In this document: in pieces, positions 8,862 to 17,854 of the stretch | Layout of the letters: each line of letters starts with the position of its first letter | Position numbering within the stretch: position 1 is the first letter of the stretch | Assembly: GCF_023501975.1 (NCBI RefSeq) | Contig: NZ_JAMFLH010000008.1 | Span: forward strand, 124,001 to 188,000 | DNA from: Altererythrobacter sp. KTW20L | GTDB taxonomy: Bacteria; Pseudomonadota; Alphaproteobacteria; Sphingomonadales; Sphingomonadaceae | DNA: 64,000 nt | Direction of reading: 5' to 3' | The notes under the pieces: model-generated | Told to the model about the DNA's origin: nothing | The model's input: the letters and a program-made list of their open reading frames with translations, nothing else | The model's database searches: none | Position numbers and translations under genes: made by a program

Positions 8862-10208
8862 ATGTCCGGCTTCGACTATGACCTTTTCGTTATCGGCGCG
8901 GGCTCGGGCGGGGTGCGCGCGGCGCGCATTTCCGCCAGCCACGGGGCCAGGGTGGCGATTGCCGAGGAACACCGCGTGGGCGGCACCTGCGTGATCCGCG
9001 GCTGCGTGCCCAAGAAGATGCTGGTCTATGGCTCGATGTTTGCCGAGGAGCTTTCGCACGCCGAAAACTACGGCTGGACCATCGAAGGCAAGAGCTTCGA
9101 CTGGGCGAAATTGCGCGATTTCGTCAATGCCGATGTGGACCGGCTGGAAGGCCTCTATGGCAAGACACTGGCCAGCCACGAGGTGGAACTGTTTGCCGAA
9201 CGGGCCACGATCACCGGGCCCAACAGCGTCAAGCTGGCATCGGGGCGCGAGATCACTGCCGCGCATATCCTCATCGCCGTGGGCGGCTGGCCTGCCATGC
9301 CTGCCTTTAGCGGCGTGGAGCACTGCATATCGTCCAATGAGGTATTCCACCTCGAAACCCAGCCGAAAAGCCTGATGGTGGTCGGCGGCGGCTATATCGC
9401 GATGGAATTTGCCGGCGTGTTCAATGCGCTGGGCAGCGAGGTGACCGTCATCAACCGCTCCGACTGCGTGCTGCGCGGCTATGACGAGCAGGTGGTCGAA
9501 CGGATGCTGCACATCGCCATGGGGCGCGGCATTGTGTTCCGCATGAACAGCGAAGTGGCATCGGTCGAAAAACAGGACGATGGCAGCCTGCTGGTCGATC
9601 TGGGCGGGACTGAGAAGGTGAAGGTCGACCAGGTGCTGGTCGCCACCGGCCGCTCGGCCAAGACCGCGGGCCTCGGCCTCGAATGCGTCGGCATCGAGCT
9701 GGGCAAGGGCGGCGCGATCCCGGTTGACGAGTACAGCCGCACAAACTGCCCCTCGATCTATGCCGTGGGCGACGTGACCGACCGGGTGCAGCTGACCCCC
9801 GTGGCGATCCGCGAGGGGCATGCCTTTGCCGACACGGTGTTCGGCAAAAACCCGCGCACGGTGGATTACGAGAACATCCCCAGCGCGGTGTTCTGTCAGC
9901 CGCCGCTGGCGGGCGTGGGCCTGACCGAACAGGAGGCCAAGGAAACCCACGGCAAGGTGAAGACCTATGTCGCCGAATTCCGGCCGATGAAGAACCTCTA
10001 TTCCCCCCATGCCGAGCGCGGCCTCTACAAGATGGTGGTGGACGAGGTGACCGAGAAGATCCTCGGCATCCACATGATCGGGCCCGAAGCGCCGGAAATC
10101 CTGCAGATCGCCGCCGTGGCGCTGAAGGCGGGCCTGACCAAGCAAGCGTTCGACGAAACCGTGGCGCTGCATCCGAGCATGGCGGAAGAGCTGGTCCTGC
10201 TGAAGTAG
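8862..10208 (+). CDS. gor: Glutathione-disulfide reductase
   Basis: This 448-residue flavoprotein reduces oxidised glutathione with NADPH. The FAD loop [11 protein letters not shown] begins at residue 12. The redox-active pair is Cys43 and Cys48 in [13 protein letters not shown]. The second nucleotide-binding loop [13 protein letters not shown] is near residue 170. The C-terminal HPSMAEEL carries the catalytic His-Glu dyad. The length is typical of bacterial glutathione reductases. Trypanothione or mercuric reductase is unlikely given the VIRGCVPKK form. A hairpin-rich repeat follows the stop. Confidence 0.93.
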   Translation: MSGFDYDLFVIGAGSGGVRAARISASHGARVAIAEEHRVGGTCVIRGCVPKKMLVYGSMFAEELSHAENYGWTIEGKSFDWAKLRDFVNADVDRLEGLYGKTLASHEVELFAERATITGPNSVKLASGREITAAHILIAVGGWPAMPAFSGVEHCISSNEVFHLETQPKSLMVVGGGYIAMEFAGVFNALGSEVTVINRSDCVLRGYDEQVVERMLHIAMGRGIVFRMNSEVASVEKQDDGSLLVDLGGTEKVKVDQVLVATGRSAKTAGLGLECVGIELGKGGAIPVDEYSRTNCPSIYAVGDVTDRVQLTPVAIREGHAFADTVFGKNPRTVDYENIPSAVFCQPPLAGVGLTEQEAKETHGKVKTYVAEFRPMKNLYSPHAERGLYKMVVDEVTEKILGIHMIGPEAPEILQIAAVALKAGLTKQAFDETVALHPSMAEELVLLK

Positions 10209-10211
10209 TTT

Positions 10212-10320
10212 CCTCCCCGCTCGCGGGGAGGGGGACCGGGTGCAGCCCGGTGGAGGGGCGTGGGTCGAGAGCCCCCTCCGTCAGGGCATCCTCCCATGCC
10301 ACCTCCCCTTGCAGGGGAGG
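10212..10320. repeat. Intergenic palindromic repeat cluster (REP/BIME-like)
   Basis: Three hairpins lie in a row between gor and the carboxyltransferase gene: 10212-10231 (9-bp arms CCTCCCCGC/GCGGGGAGG), 10235-10251 (ACCGGG/CCCGGT) and 10302-10320 (CCTCCCCT/AGGGGAGG). The outer hairpins carry related but opposite-facing stems, as in bacterial interspersed mosaic elements. There is no coding frame with family features. It could act as a transcript 3' end for gor. Similar G/C-rich palindromes occur at 39483-39585 and 53691-53714. Confidence 0.7.
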
Positions 10321-10344
10321 GAGTGTCACTCTAACCCTCATCGC

Positions 10345-11877
10345 ATGTCGGCCAATATGCCTGAACTGGAACGCCGCCGCGCTGCTGCCCTGCTGGGCGG
10401 GGGGCAGGCGCGGATCGATGCGCAGCACGCCAAGGGCAAGCTGACCGCGCGCGAGCGGCTGGATGTGCTGCTTGATGCGGGTTCTTTCGTGGAGCAGGAC
10501 ATGTTCGTCGAACACAACTGCACCGATTTCGGCATGGCGGAGCAGCGCGTGCCGGGCGACGGGGTGGTCACCGGCAGCGGCACGATCAACGGGCGGCTGG
10601 TTTTCGTCTATGCGCAGGATTTCACCGTGTTCGGCGGGGCGTTGTCCGAACGCCACGCGCAGAAGATCTGCAAGGTGATGGACATGGCGCTGAAAGTCGG
10701 CGCGCCGATCATCGGGCTGAATGACAGCGGCGGGGCGCGCATCCAGGAAGGCGTGGCCAGCCTTGGCGGCTATGCCGAGGTGTTCCAGCGCAATGCCCTG
10801 GCGAGCGGCGTGGTGCCGCAATTGAGCCTCGTGATGGGGCCATGCGCGGGCGGGGCGGTCTATTCGCCCGCGATCACCGATTTCATCTTCATGGTAGAAG
10901 ACAGCTCCTACATGTTCGTCACCGGGCCGGAGGTGGTGAAGACCGTCACCAACGAAAGTGTGACACAGGAGGAGCTTGGCGGCGCGCTGACCCATTCGAC
11001 CCGCACCGGCGTGGCGGACCTGGCCTTTGCCAACGATATCGAGGCACTGCTGGCCGCGCGCGACTTCATCACCCTTCTGCCATCCAGCAACCGTGCAGGC
11101 GTACCGGAACTGCCGTGCGACGATCCGTTCGATCGGATGGAGCCGGGCCTCGACACGCTGGTCCCGGCCAATGCCAACCAGCCCTATGACATGCACGAAC
11201 TGGTGCGCAAGATCCTCGACCACGGCGATTTCTTCGAGATCGCGCCCGCGCACGGGGCCAACATCATCTGCGGTTTCGGCCGGGTGGAGGGCCGCACCGT
11301 GGGCGTGGTGGCGAACCAGCCGATGGTGCTGGCGGGCGTGCTCGATATCGACGCCAGCCGCAAGGCGGCACGCTTCGTGCGGTTCTGCGATGCCTTCGAG
11401 ATACCGCTGGTCACGCTGGTGGACGTGCCCGGTTTCCTGCCCGGTACCGCGCAGGAACACGGCGGCATCATCAAGCACGGGGCCAAGCTGCTCTATGCCT
11501 ATGCCGAGGCGACCGTGCCCAAGATCACCCTTATCACCCGCAAGGCCTATGGCGGGGCCTACGATGTCATGGCGTCAAAGCACCTGCGCGGCGATTTGAA
11601 CCTCGCCTGGCCCACGGCGGAAATCGCGGTGATGGGCGCGCGCGGGGCGGTGGAGATCATCTTCCGCGCCGACCGCGGTGACGCCGAAAAGATCGCCGCC
11701 AAGACCGCCGAATACGAAACGCGCTTCGCCAACCCCTTCGTGGCGGCGAGCATGGGCTTCATCGACGACGTGATCATGCCGCGCGATACGCGGCGGCGGA
11801 TCGCGCTGGGGCTGCGGATGCTGCGGGGCAAGCGGTTGGCTAACCCGTGGAAGAAGCATGACAATATGCCGTTGTGA
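10345..11877 (+). CDS. pccB: Acyl-CoA carboxylase carboxyltransferase (beta) subunit, propionyl-CoA type
   Basis: The 510-residue product matches the length of propionyl-CoA carboxylase beta chains. It transfers carboxyl from biotin to propionyl-CoA, giving methylmalonyl-CoA. The N-terminal [12 protein letters not shown], the acyl-CoA oxyanion loop [11 protein letters not shown] near residue 125, and [13 protein letters not shown] with [10 protein letters not shown] in the C-terminal half are all family hallmarks. I chose ATG 10345 ([12 protein letters not shown]). An in-frame ATG at 10240 would translate the upstream palindromic repeat. The alpha (biotin) subunit gene is not adjacent. Methylcrotonyl-CoA specificity cannot be excluded, but the [12 protein letters not shown] start fits PccB better. 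Confidence 0.88.
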   Translation: MSANMPELERRRAAALLGGGQARIDAQHAKGKLTARERLDVLLDAGSFVEQDMFVEHNCTDFGMAEQRVPGDGVVTGSGTINGRLVFVYAQDFTVFGGALSERHAQKICKVMDMALKVGAPIIGLNDSGGARIQEGVASLGGYAEVFQRNALASGVVPQLSLVMGPCAGGAVYSPAITDFIFMVEDSSYMFVTGPEVVKTVTNESVTQEELGGALTHSTRTGVADLAFANDIEALLAARDFITLLPSSNRAGVPELPCDDPFDRMEPGLDTLVPANANQPYDMHELVRKILDHGDFFEIAPAHGANIICGFGRVEGRTVGVVANQPMVLAGVLDIDASRKAARFVRFCDAFEIPLVTLVDVPGFLPGTAQEHGGIIKHGAKLLYAYAEATVPKITLITRKAYGGAYDVMASKHLRGDLNLAWPTAEIAVMGARGAVEIIFRADRGDAEKIAAKTAEYETRFANPFVAASMGFIDDVIMPRDTRRRIALGLRMLRGKRLANPWKKHDNMPL

Positions 11878-11904
11878 GGGGGTGACCTCCCGACAGTTCG
11901 AATT

Positions 11905-12011
11905 CGTCATCCTGAACTTGTTTCAGGATCCATCATGCCGCAATCGCGGAGCATGGTAACGAGCCGCTGCGCCAACCGCGAAATGGATCCTGAAACAAGT
12001 TCAGGATGACG
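11905..12011. repeat. 29-bp perfect inverted repeat (GTCATCCTGAACTTG type)
   Basis: Left arm 11905-11933 begins CGTCATCCTGAACTTG and ends AGGATCCAT. Right arm 11983-12011 is its exact reverse complement. The 49-base spacer contains no obvious second palindrome. A GTCATCCTGAACTTGTTTCAG core is one I recall as common between genes in many sphingomonad genomes. It sits between a stop codon and the next start (12026), so it could serve as a transcript end or a mobile MITE-like insertion. No target-site duplication is evident. Confidence 0.85.
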
Positions 12012-12025
12012 GGAGTTGTTGGGAT

Positions 12026-12475
12026 ATGCCCCACACCATCTTCACCATCGGCTATGAACAGGCCACCCAGGCCGCACTCGTCGCTGCGCTGACCGCCGCC
12101 CGCGTCCAAGTCCTCGCCGACATCCGCTATCTGCCCCTTTCGCGCCGCCCCGGCTTTTCCAAGAGCTCGCTCAAGGCGGCGGTGGAGGAGGCGGGGATTG
12201 GCTATCGCCATTTCCGCCATCTCGGCACCCCGGCAGAGGGGCGGGCGGCGGCGCGGCGGGGGGATCATGCCGTGTTGGAAGCGGTCTATGGCGGGCAGCT
12301 CGAACTGCCCGAGGCCATGGCGCAGATGGCCGAATTGCGCGACCTGGCGCTGGAGCAGCGGGTCTGCCTGCTGTGTTTTGAACGCAATGCCGCCGAGTGC
12401 CACCGCAGCCTTCTGATCGGCGCGCTGCTGGCGGATTTTGATGAGGTGGACCTTGAGCCGGTGCTGCAAGCCTGA
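12026..12475 (+). CDS. DUF488 family protein
   Basis: The 149-residue protein begins TIFTIGYEQAT, with ADIRYLPLSRRPGFSK near residue 32 and CLLCFERNAAECHRSLL near residue 115. These three blocks define DUF488, small proteins with conserved Arg and Cys residues of unknown biochemical role. The start ATG follows a G-rich stretch after the inverted repeat. It is followed 33 bases later by the DUF421 gene in the same direction. No function is assigned. Confidence 0.85.
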   Translation: MPHTIFTIGYEQATQAALVAALTAARVQVLADIRYLPLSRRPGFSKSSLKAAVEEAGIGYRHFRHLGTPAEGRAAARRGDHAVLEAVYGGQLELPEAMAQMAELRDLALEQRVCLLCFERNAAECHRSLLIGALLADFDEVDLEPVLQA

Positions 12476-12508
12476 GGCACTATCCCGGCCCCCGCGCGTA
12501 TCAATGCC

Positions 12509-13027
12509 ATGTGGTTCGATAACTGGTCCGACCTGTGGCGCATCCTCGTCATCACGCCGGCAACCTATGCCGCGCTGATCCTGATCCTGCGCAGTGCGGG
12601 CAAGCGCTCGCTCGCCAAGCTCAACATCTTCGATCTCGTGGTGACGGTGGCGCTCGGCTCAACCCTCGCCACCATCATGCTCAGCACCGATGTCAGCTAT
12701 GCCGAGGGCGCGCTGGCTTTCGTGGTGCTGTGCGGGCTGCAGTGGCTGGTGGCTTGGCTTTCGGTGCGGCTGGGCTGGTTCAAGCAGGTGATCCGTTCCA
12801 ACCCGCGGCTGGTGCTGCGCGATGGCGATTTTCTGCGCGATGCCATGCGTGACGAGCGTGTTACCGAAGGCGAAGTACTCGCCGCAGTCCGCAAGAAGGG
12901 CCACGGCGAGCTGGCCGGGATCGCCGCCGTAGTGCTGGAAACCGATGGCGAGTTCAGCGTGATTACTGGCGGGAAGGCCAGCGAATGCAGCACCCTGCGC
13001 GGCGTGGAAGGGACCGAACCGCGCTGA
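12509..13027 (+). CDS. DUF421/YetF-type membrane protein
   Basis: The 172-residue protein has three N-terminal hydrophobic segments (about residues 12-30, 38-58 and 66-86). RSAGKRSLAKLNIFDLVV between the first two is typical of YetF/DUF421. The soluble C-terminal domain contains NPRLVLRDGDFLRDAMRDE and ends with an I-A-A-V-V-L-E-T-D-G-x-F-S-V-I segment, also typical. It is shorter than Bacillus YetF because the distal domain is absent, a common form in proteobacteria. Function is unknown. It converges with aroB, with 13 bases between stops. Confidence 0.82.
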   Translation: MWFDNWSDLWRILVITPATYAALILILRSAGKRSLAKLNIFDLVVTVALGSTLATIMLSTDVSYAEGALAFVVLCGLQWLVAWLSVRLGWFKQVIRSNPRLVLRDGDFLRDAMRDERVTEGEVLAAVRKKGHGELAGIAAVVLETDGEFSVITGGKASECSTLRGVEGTEPR

Positions 13028-13040
13028 GCCGTTGATGCTG

Positions 13041-14147
13041 TCAGCCTTGCAGTTGCTCGTCAAGGAACGCCGCCACATCATCCAGCGCCACCTGCTTGTC
13101 GAGGAAGGCCTGGCCAATGCCTTTGAGCAGCACGAAGGGCAGGGTGCCCGCGTCCATCTTCTTGTCGTGCAGCATGTGATCGGCCAGCGCCCGGCCATCG
13201 CAGTTGAGCCCTAGCGTGGACACCTCGACCGGCAGCCCCGCGCCCCCGATTGCTGCGCCAATGCGTGCGGCATCCCCTTGCGAAACATAGCCTTTGCGTG
13301 CCGAATAGCGCGCTGCCAAGACCATGCCCAGCGCCACGCCTTCGCCATGCAGCAGGCGGTCGCAAAAGCCGGTCTGGGCTTCCAGCGCATGGCCGAAGGT
13401 ATGCCCCAGGTTGAGCAGGGCGCGGGCGCCGGTGGTTTCGCGTTCGTCCTCGGCCACGATGCGGGCCTTGGCGGCCACGCTCATGTCCACGGCATATTCC
13501 TGCGCCGCCCGGTCGCCCGCGATCACCTGGGGTCCGTGCGCCTCGCACCAGTCGAAGAAGGCCGGATCGCCGAGGATGCCGTACTTGATCACCTCGGCAT
13601 AGCCTGCGCCCAGTTCACGCTGGGGCAGGGTGGTGAGGGTATCGAGATCGGCCAGCACCAGCGAAGGCTGGTGGAATGCGCCGACGAGGTTCTTGCCCGC
13701 GCGGCTGTTGATCGCGGTTTTCCCGCCAACCGACGAATCGACCTGGGCGAGCAGCGTGGTGGGCAGCTGGATGAACCCGCAGCCGCGTTTCAGCACGGCG
13801 GCGGCAAAGCCGGTCAGGTCGCCGATTACTCCGCCGCCAAGCGCCAACACATGGTCGCCGCGCTCCACTTCCTCGGCCAGCAGCCAGTCGATGACCAGTT
13901 CCAGCACCGACCAGCTCTTGGTCGCCTCGCCCGCACCCAGCACCAGGAAACGCGGTTCGTGGCCCGCCGCGCGCAAGGACTGCGCCACGGTGTCCTGCCA
14001 GGCGGCCGCCACGTTGGCATCGGTGATGATCGGCACCACCTTCTTGCGCAACAGCGGCCCGCACTGGGCGGCAACATCGGCCAGCAGGCCGCCGCCGACG
14101 CGCACTTCATAGGATCGACCAGCCAGTTCAACGCGGGTTACAGACAT
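13041..14147 (-). CDS. aroB: 3-dehydroquinate synthase
   Basis: This 368-residue enzyme performs the second step of the shikimate pathway, converting DAHP to 3-dehydroquinate with bound NAD and a divalent metal. The NAD-binding loop GGGVIGDLTGF is near residue 105, and LLAQVDSSVGGKTAIN near 128 carries the conserved active-site Lys. LNLGHTFGHALE near 247 supplies metal ligands. Its ATG lies 10 bases inside the 3' end of aroK, so it is translationally coupled. A small tail ending in EQLQG is ordinary. Confidence 0.95.
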   Translation of the reverse strand: MSVTRVELAGRSYEVRVGGGLLADVAAQCGPLLRKKVVPIITDANVAAAWQDTVAQSLRAAGHEPRFLVLGAGEATKSWSVLELVIDWLLAEEVERGDHVLALGGGVIGDLTGFAAAVLKRGCGFIQLPTTLLAQVDSSVGGKTAINSRAGKNLVGAFHQPSLVLADLDTLTTLPQRELGAGYAEVIKYGILGDPAFFDWCEAHGPQVIAGDRAAQEYAVDMSVAAKARIVAEDERETTGARALLNLGHTFGHALEAQTGFCDRLLHGEGVALGMVLAARYSARKGYVSQGDAARIGAAIGGAGLPVEVSTLGLNCDGRALADHMLHDKKMDAGTLPFVLLKGIGQAFLDKQVALDDVAAFLDEQLQG

Positions 14148-14743
14148 TCTTCAAGCGCCTCCAGGATACGGTTGACGGTGGCATTGTGCGGCCCCGCATC
14201 GCTCATCACCTTGATCGTCGCGCGGGCATAGGCGGGTTCCCGTTCGGCTTTCATCCGCGTCACGATTTCGCGCACGTTGCCGCCGCGCAGCAGGGGCCGC
14301 TTGGTATTGCGCCCGACCCGTTCGACCAGCGTGTCGATATCGCTGTCGAGCCATACGGTGATGCCCTTGTCCGCGATCAGCGCGGCGGTTTCGGGATTGA
14401 CGAAAGCGCCGCCGCCGGTGGCGATTACGCAAGGCCCGCCTTCCAGCAGCCGGGCGATAACCCGCCGCTCGCCATCGCGGAAATGGTCTTCGCCGAACTG
14501 GTCGAAGATGTCGGCAATCGGCATTTGCGCCGCTTCGATGATGGCATCGTCGGCATCGGCAAAGGGCAGCGCCAGCACCTGCGCCAGCTTGCGGCCGATG
14601 GTCGATTTGCCCACGCCCATCATGCCCACCAGCACGATCGGCCGGTCGATCTCAGCCCGGATGCGCGCGGCGAGCGCCGCGAGTCGCGAGTGGCTTCCAG
14701 CCCCCTGCGGGCCCTTGCCCCCGATGCCCCGCGTGTTGTTCAT
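14138..14743 (-). CDS. aroK: Shikimate kinase
   Basis: The 201-residue kinase phosphorylates shikimate with ATP. The Walker A loop GMMGVGKSTIGRK starts near residue 38. The shikimate-binding D-A-D is at ADADDAI, and the GGGAF loop and RPLL lid segment follow. I chose ATG 14743, which gives an N-terminal extension of about 30 residues before the P-loop, as in other alphaproteobacterial AroK. The reverse frame continues open far upstream, but that extension only mirrors the exported-protein gene on the other strand. It is divergent from the small membrane-protein gene at 14841. Confidence 0.94.
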   Translation of the reverse strand: MNNTRGIGGKGPQGAGSHSRLAALAARIRAEIDRPIVLVGMMGVGKSTIGRKLAQVLALPFADADDAIIEAAQMPIADIFDQFGEDHFRDGERRVIARLLEGGPCVIATGGGAFVNPETAALIADKGITVWLDSDIDTLVERVGRNTKRPLLRGGNVREIVTRMKAEREPAYARATIKVMSDAGPHNATVNRILEALEECL

Positions 14744-14840
14744 TGCCGCAGGGCCTATAATTGGGCTAACCCGCCTCTGCAAATCTGTAGCGCCCCTTCC
14801 TGTGGGGCCGGGAACCGAGGGATTGGTGGCGAAGCGCCCG

Positions 14841-14966
14841 ATGAGTTTAGTAATCGTAGTGATCGTGCTGGCCCTGGGCCTTGTCGCGCTGGCCTGGATC
14901 GATGGCGGGCGCGAGGAACAGCGCCTGATTGTGGAGCCGGTTTCATTGCCGGATGTGGAAGCATGA
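14841..14966 (+). CDS. Tiny single-helix membrane protein, unknown function
   Basis: This is a 41-residue reading frame. One strongly hydrophobic helix (about residues 3-20, rich in Val, Leu, Ile and Ala) is followed by a charged patch (DGGREEQR) and an acidic end. Its TGA overlaps the next gene's ATG as ATGA, which argues that it is translated. An in-frame GTG at 14826, preceded by GAGGGA, would add five residues (VAKRP) and has the better ribosome site. No family is recognised. Its coupling suggests a partner role for the exported protein that follows. Confidence 0.5.
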   Translation: MSLVIVVIVLALGLVALAWIDGGREEQRLIVEPVSLPDVEA

Positions 14967-16828
14967 GGCGGGCTGTGAAACAGAGCCTGTGGGCGGGCGC
15001 GGCTGCGCTGGCCTTCACCTCGTCGCTGGCGCTGGCCCAGCCGGAAGACCTGCTGCCCGACATCTTCAACAATCCGCCGCCCGAAGCGCCCGCGCCGCGC
15101 CCGCAGCAGACCCAGGTGCCGCGTCCGCAGCCGACCGTGCCTCCGCAGCAGCCCGGCACGCCCGCGCCGCGCAGCACGTCCGGGCCGGTGGTCCAGCCGC
15201 TGCCGGGCGCCGGATCGCCCTCTGCCCCCGGTCCGATACCCGGCCTGCCGGCAAACTTCCCCTCGCTCGCCGAACTGGAAGCGATGGAAGAGGACGAGAT
15301 CAACGAGGTGCTCGGCCTGCGTCCCAAGTTCGACGTGCCGCCCGCCGCCCGCCGGTCGATGGAGCGGGTGGGCCTGCTCGCCAGCAGCGAAGGGGGCTTC
15401 CCCTACGCCTCGCTCGCTCGCCAGCCCGCCGCGCTGGTGCGCGCCGCGATGGAGGGCAACCGCGGGCCGATGGTGTCGCGCTGGGGCCATATCCTGCTGC
15501 GCCGCGCCCTTGCCAGCAGGCTCGACGCGCCCGCCGGGATGAGCCCGGTGGAATTCGCCGCCCTGCGTGCCAGCCTGTTGAACCGCATGGGCGAGGCCCG
15601 CGTGGCGGTGGACCTCGTGCAGGATGTCGATGGCAACTTCTATGACCGCGCCATGCTGGACGCGGCCTTCGATGCCTATCTGACCACCGGAGACCTGCTC
15701 GGCCTCTGTCCGCTCTCGCGCCTCCACCCGGACCTGCGCGACGATGGCGAGTGGGAACTGACCAGGGCGATCTGCGACGCCTACCTTGGCGACCAGCGCT
15801 CGGCCGAACGCCAGCTTGACCGGGCCCTGGGTACCGGCGTCGCACCCGAAATCGACGTGCGGCTGGCCCAGCGCTTTGCCGGGGCTGCGGGTGATGCAGG
15901 GCGCGCGGTGAATATCGAATGGGACGGGGTGGACCGGCTCAGCCCCTGGCGACTGTCGCTGTCGCGCGCACTGGGCGTGGACCTGCCCGAAGGCCTGCGC
16001 AGCGCTGCTCCTGCCCGCTTCGATTTTGCCGATGTGCTGATCCCCGCCGTGCCGCTGGCGCAACGTGTCAGCGCAGCCGACCGGGCGGCCACGCGCGGTG
16101 TGCTGTCCTCGCAGGCGATGGTCGATCTCTATTCCCAGATGTTCGGCAACGAGGCGATCGAGGGTGACAGCCGCAGCAGGGCCGCGCAATTGCGCCAGGC
16201 CTATGTCGCGGCAGAACCCGCCGACCGCGTGGCCGCCATGCGCAGCCTGTGGGGCACTGATGGCAACTATGGCCGCATGGTGTTGACCGCCTTTGCGGCC
16301 GCGCGGCTTCCGGCCAGTTCGGCCCTGGCCGACGACGCGGGCGATGCGATCGCCTCCATGCTGGCGGCGGGGCTTGATGCCAATGCCATGCGCTGGGCAG
16401 GCGCGGTCGAGGGCGGCTCGATGGGCTGGGCCTTGCTGGCGCTGGCCGATCCGCGTGGGCAGCAGGTGAGCGGCGGCGATTTCGGCAGTTTCTACGGTGA
16501 CGATGGCTCGCCGGACGAGCGCAAGTCGGCCTTCCTCCTGGCGGGCCTGGCCGGGCTGGGTCGGATCGATAGCGGCGACCTGGCGAGGTACTCGAACGAT
16601 CTGGGAGTGGACCTGCAGCGGCAGACCGTGTGGAGCCAGCGGATCGGGCAGGCAGCACAGGCCAACAACCCGGCACTGGTGGCGCTGCTCGCAGGCGTGG
16701 GCATGCAGGGCGACGGGTGGGACAAGATGACCGCGCGTCACCTCTATCACATCGTCGCCGCGCTCAATGCCGTGGGCCTTGGGGCCGAGGCGCGGATGAT
16801 CGCGGCGGAGGCCGTGGCGCGGGGATAA
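14963..16828 (+). CDS. Large exported protein of unknown function with Pro-rich N-terminus
   Basis: This is a 621-residue protein. A clear Sec signal peptide (MRRAVKQ, a hydrophobic run, then SLALAQ) would be cut near residue 26. Residues ~35-85 are Pro/Gln-rich. The rest is Ala/Leu-rich and looks all-helical, with recurring A-x-x-L pairs suggestive of TPR/Sel1-like solenoid repeats, though no repeat is regular enough to name. Two close Cys residues (LGLCPLSRL and AICDAYLG) may form a disulfide. I chose ATG 14963 because it overlaps the preceding tiny gene and begins the signal peptide. xerD follows after an inverted repeat. Function is unknown; it is presumably periplasmic. Confidence 0.75.
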   Translation: MRRAVKQSLWAGAAALAFTSSLALAQPEDLLPDIFNNPPPEAPAPRPQQTQVPRPQPTVPPQQPGTPAPRSTSGPVVQPLPGAGSPSAPGPIPGLPANFPSLAELEAMEEDEINEVLGLRPKFDVPPAARRSMERVGLLASSEGGFPYASLARQPAALVRAAMEGNRGPMVSRWGHILLRRALASRLDAPAGMSPVEFAALRASLLNRMGEARVAVDLVQDVDGNFYDRAMLDAAFDAYLTTGDLLGLCPLSRLHPDLRDDGEWELTRAICDAYLGDQRSAERQLDRALGTGVAPEIDVRLAQRFAGAAGDAGRAVNIEWDGVDRLSPWRLSLSRALGVDLPEGLRSAAPARFDFADVLIPAVPLAQRVSAADRAATRGVLSSQAMVDLYSQMFGNEAIEGDSRSRAAQLRQAYVAAEPADRVAAMRSLWGTDGNYGRMVLTAFAAARLPASSALADDAGDAIASMLAAGLDANAMRWAGAVEGGSMGWALLALADPRGQQVSGGDFGSFYGDDGSPDERKSAFLLAGLAGLGRIDSGDLARYSNDLGVDLQRQTVWSQRIGQAAQANNPALVALLAGVGMQGDGWDKMTARHLYHIVAALNAVGLGAEARMIAAEAVARG

Positions 16829-16845
16829 CGTTTTCCCGCCATTCC

Positions 16846-16912
16846 CCGTTCGTGTCGAGCGAAGTCGAGACACCACAGCGCCAGGTGTCTCGACTTCGCT
16901 CGACACGAACGG
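16846..16912. repeat. 29-bp perfect inverted repeat, 9-base loop (GTGTCGAGCGAAGTCGAGAC type)
   Basis: The left arm 16846-16874 starts CCGTTCGTGTCGAGC, and the right arm 16884-16912 is its exact reverse complement, with loop 16875-16883. Transcribed, it would form a 29-bp stem. It lies between the exported-protein stop and xerD, just upstream of the xerD ribosome site. This differs in sequence from the 11905-12011 element, so at least two repeat families are present. No open frame of its own and no target duplication are visible. Confidence 0.88.
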
Positions 16913-16953
16913 AGTTGGGCTTTTTCGCCAGTTGGAAGAGGGAGGATACGGTA

Positions 16954-17844
16954 ATCGCCCAGCCTATCGACACCTTCCTCGCCATGCTGGCCGCCGAACG
17001 TGGGGCCGCGCCCAATACGCTGGCCGCCTATCGCCGCGACCTCGAAAGCGCCGACGCGCTGCTGGGTGATCTCGCCGCAGCCGACCGGGACCAGCTCGCC
17101 TCGCTGGCGGGCAAGTGGGCCGCGCTCGCGCCGTCCACCGTGGCGCGCAAAAGCTCGGCCCTGCGCCAGTTCTTCGGTTTCCTGGTGGACGAGGGCCTGC
17201 GCAAGGACGATCCATCGCCCGCCCTGCCACGCCCGATGGCCCGCCGTCCGCTGCCGAAAATTCTCAGCCATGCGCAGGTCGAAGCACTGTTCGAGCGGGC
17301 GGAACTGGAGGCCGGGGCGGGAACGCCCGAAGGTTTGCGCAACCTGGCCCTGCTCGAACTGCTCTATGGTTCGGGCCTGCGCGCGACCGAACTGGTGTCC
17401 CTGCCGCTGTCTGCCGTGCCCCGCGATGCGCCGTTCCTCACCGTCACCGGCAAGGGATCGCAGCAGCGGATGGTGCCGGTCTCGCGCCGGGCCCAGGCGG
17501 CGATTGCCCGGTGGATGGAGGTGCGCAGTGCAGATTCGCCCTTCCTCTTCCCCTCCCGCAGCCGGTCAGGTTCAGGGCATATCAGCCGCATCCGGCTCTA
17601 TCAGCTGGTCAAGGAACTGGCGGCACGCGCCGGGATCGATCCGGCGCGGATCAGCCCGCATGTCCTGCGCCACGCCTTTGCCACCCACCTGCTGGAGGGC
17701 GGGGCGGACCTGCGCGTCTTGCAGACTCTGCTCGGCCATGCCGATATCGCCACGACCCAGATCTATACCCATGTCGATAGCGCGCGGCTGGTAGCTCTGG
17801 TAAACGAGCGGCATCCTCTTGCGGGCAAGGCGCGGGGAGGTTAG
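16954..17844 (+). CDS. xerD: Tyrosine site-specific recombinase XerD (start codon uncertain)
   Basis: The recombinase has about 296 residues and resolves chromosome dimers at dif with XerC. The N-terminal SAM-like domain contains [12 protein letters not shown]. The catalytic residues are visible: Arg in GSGLRATEL, Lys in [20 protein letters not shown] (His-x-x-Arg), [12 protein letters not shown] with the second His, and the following Tyr in IYTHV. In the expected start region no ATG, GTG or TTG is in frame. The homologous N-terminus begins near ATC 16954, which has GGGAGGA seven bases upstream. The alternatives are TTG 16915 inside the repeat arm's flank, or ATG 16984, which cuts the first helix. 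It could be XerC, but its place beside accA suits XerD. Confidence 0.85.
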   Translation: MAQPIDTFLAMLAAERGAAPNTLAAYRRDLESADALLGDLAAADRDQLASLAGKWAALAPSTVARKSSALRQFFGFLVDEGLRKDDPSPALPRPMARRPLPKILSHAQVEALFERAELEAGAGTPEGLRNLALLELLYGSGLRATELVSLPLSAVPRDAPFLTVTGKGSQQRMVPVSRRAQAAIARWMEVRSADSPFLFPSRSRSGSGHISRIRLYQLVKELAARAGIDPARISPHVLRHAFATHLLEGGADLRVLQTLLGHADIATTQIYTHVDSARLVALVNERHPLAGKARGG

Positions 17845-17854
17845 CGGGGCTGTC

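Noticed and set aside
10212-10320. CRISPR-like array
   Set aside because: The stems are palindromes of unequal sequence with no repeated unit-spacer pattern.
14138-16906. A 2.8-kb reverse-strand open frame over the exported-protein gene
   Set aside because: Only its last ~200 codons are aroK. The rest is Gln/His/Arg-rich sequence typical of the antisense of a high-GC gene, and the plus strand has a signal peptide and coupled start.
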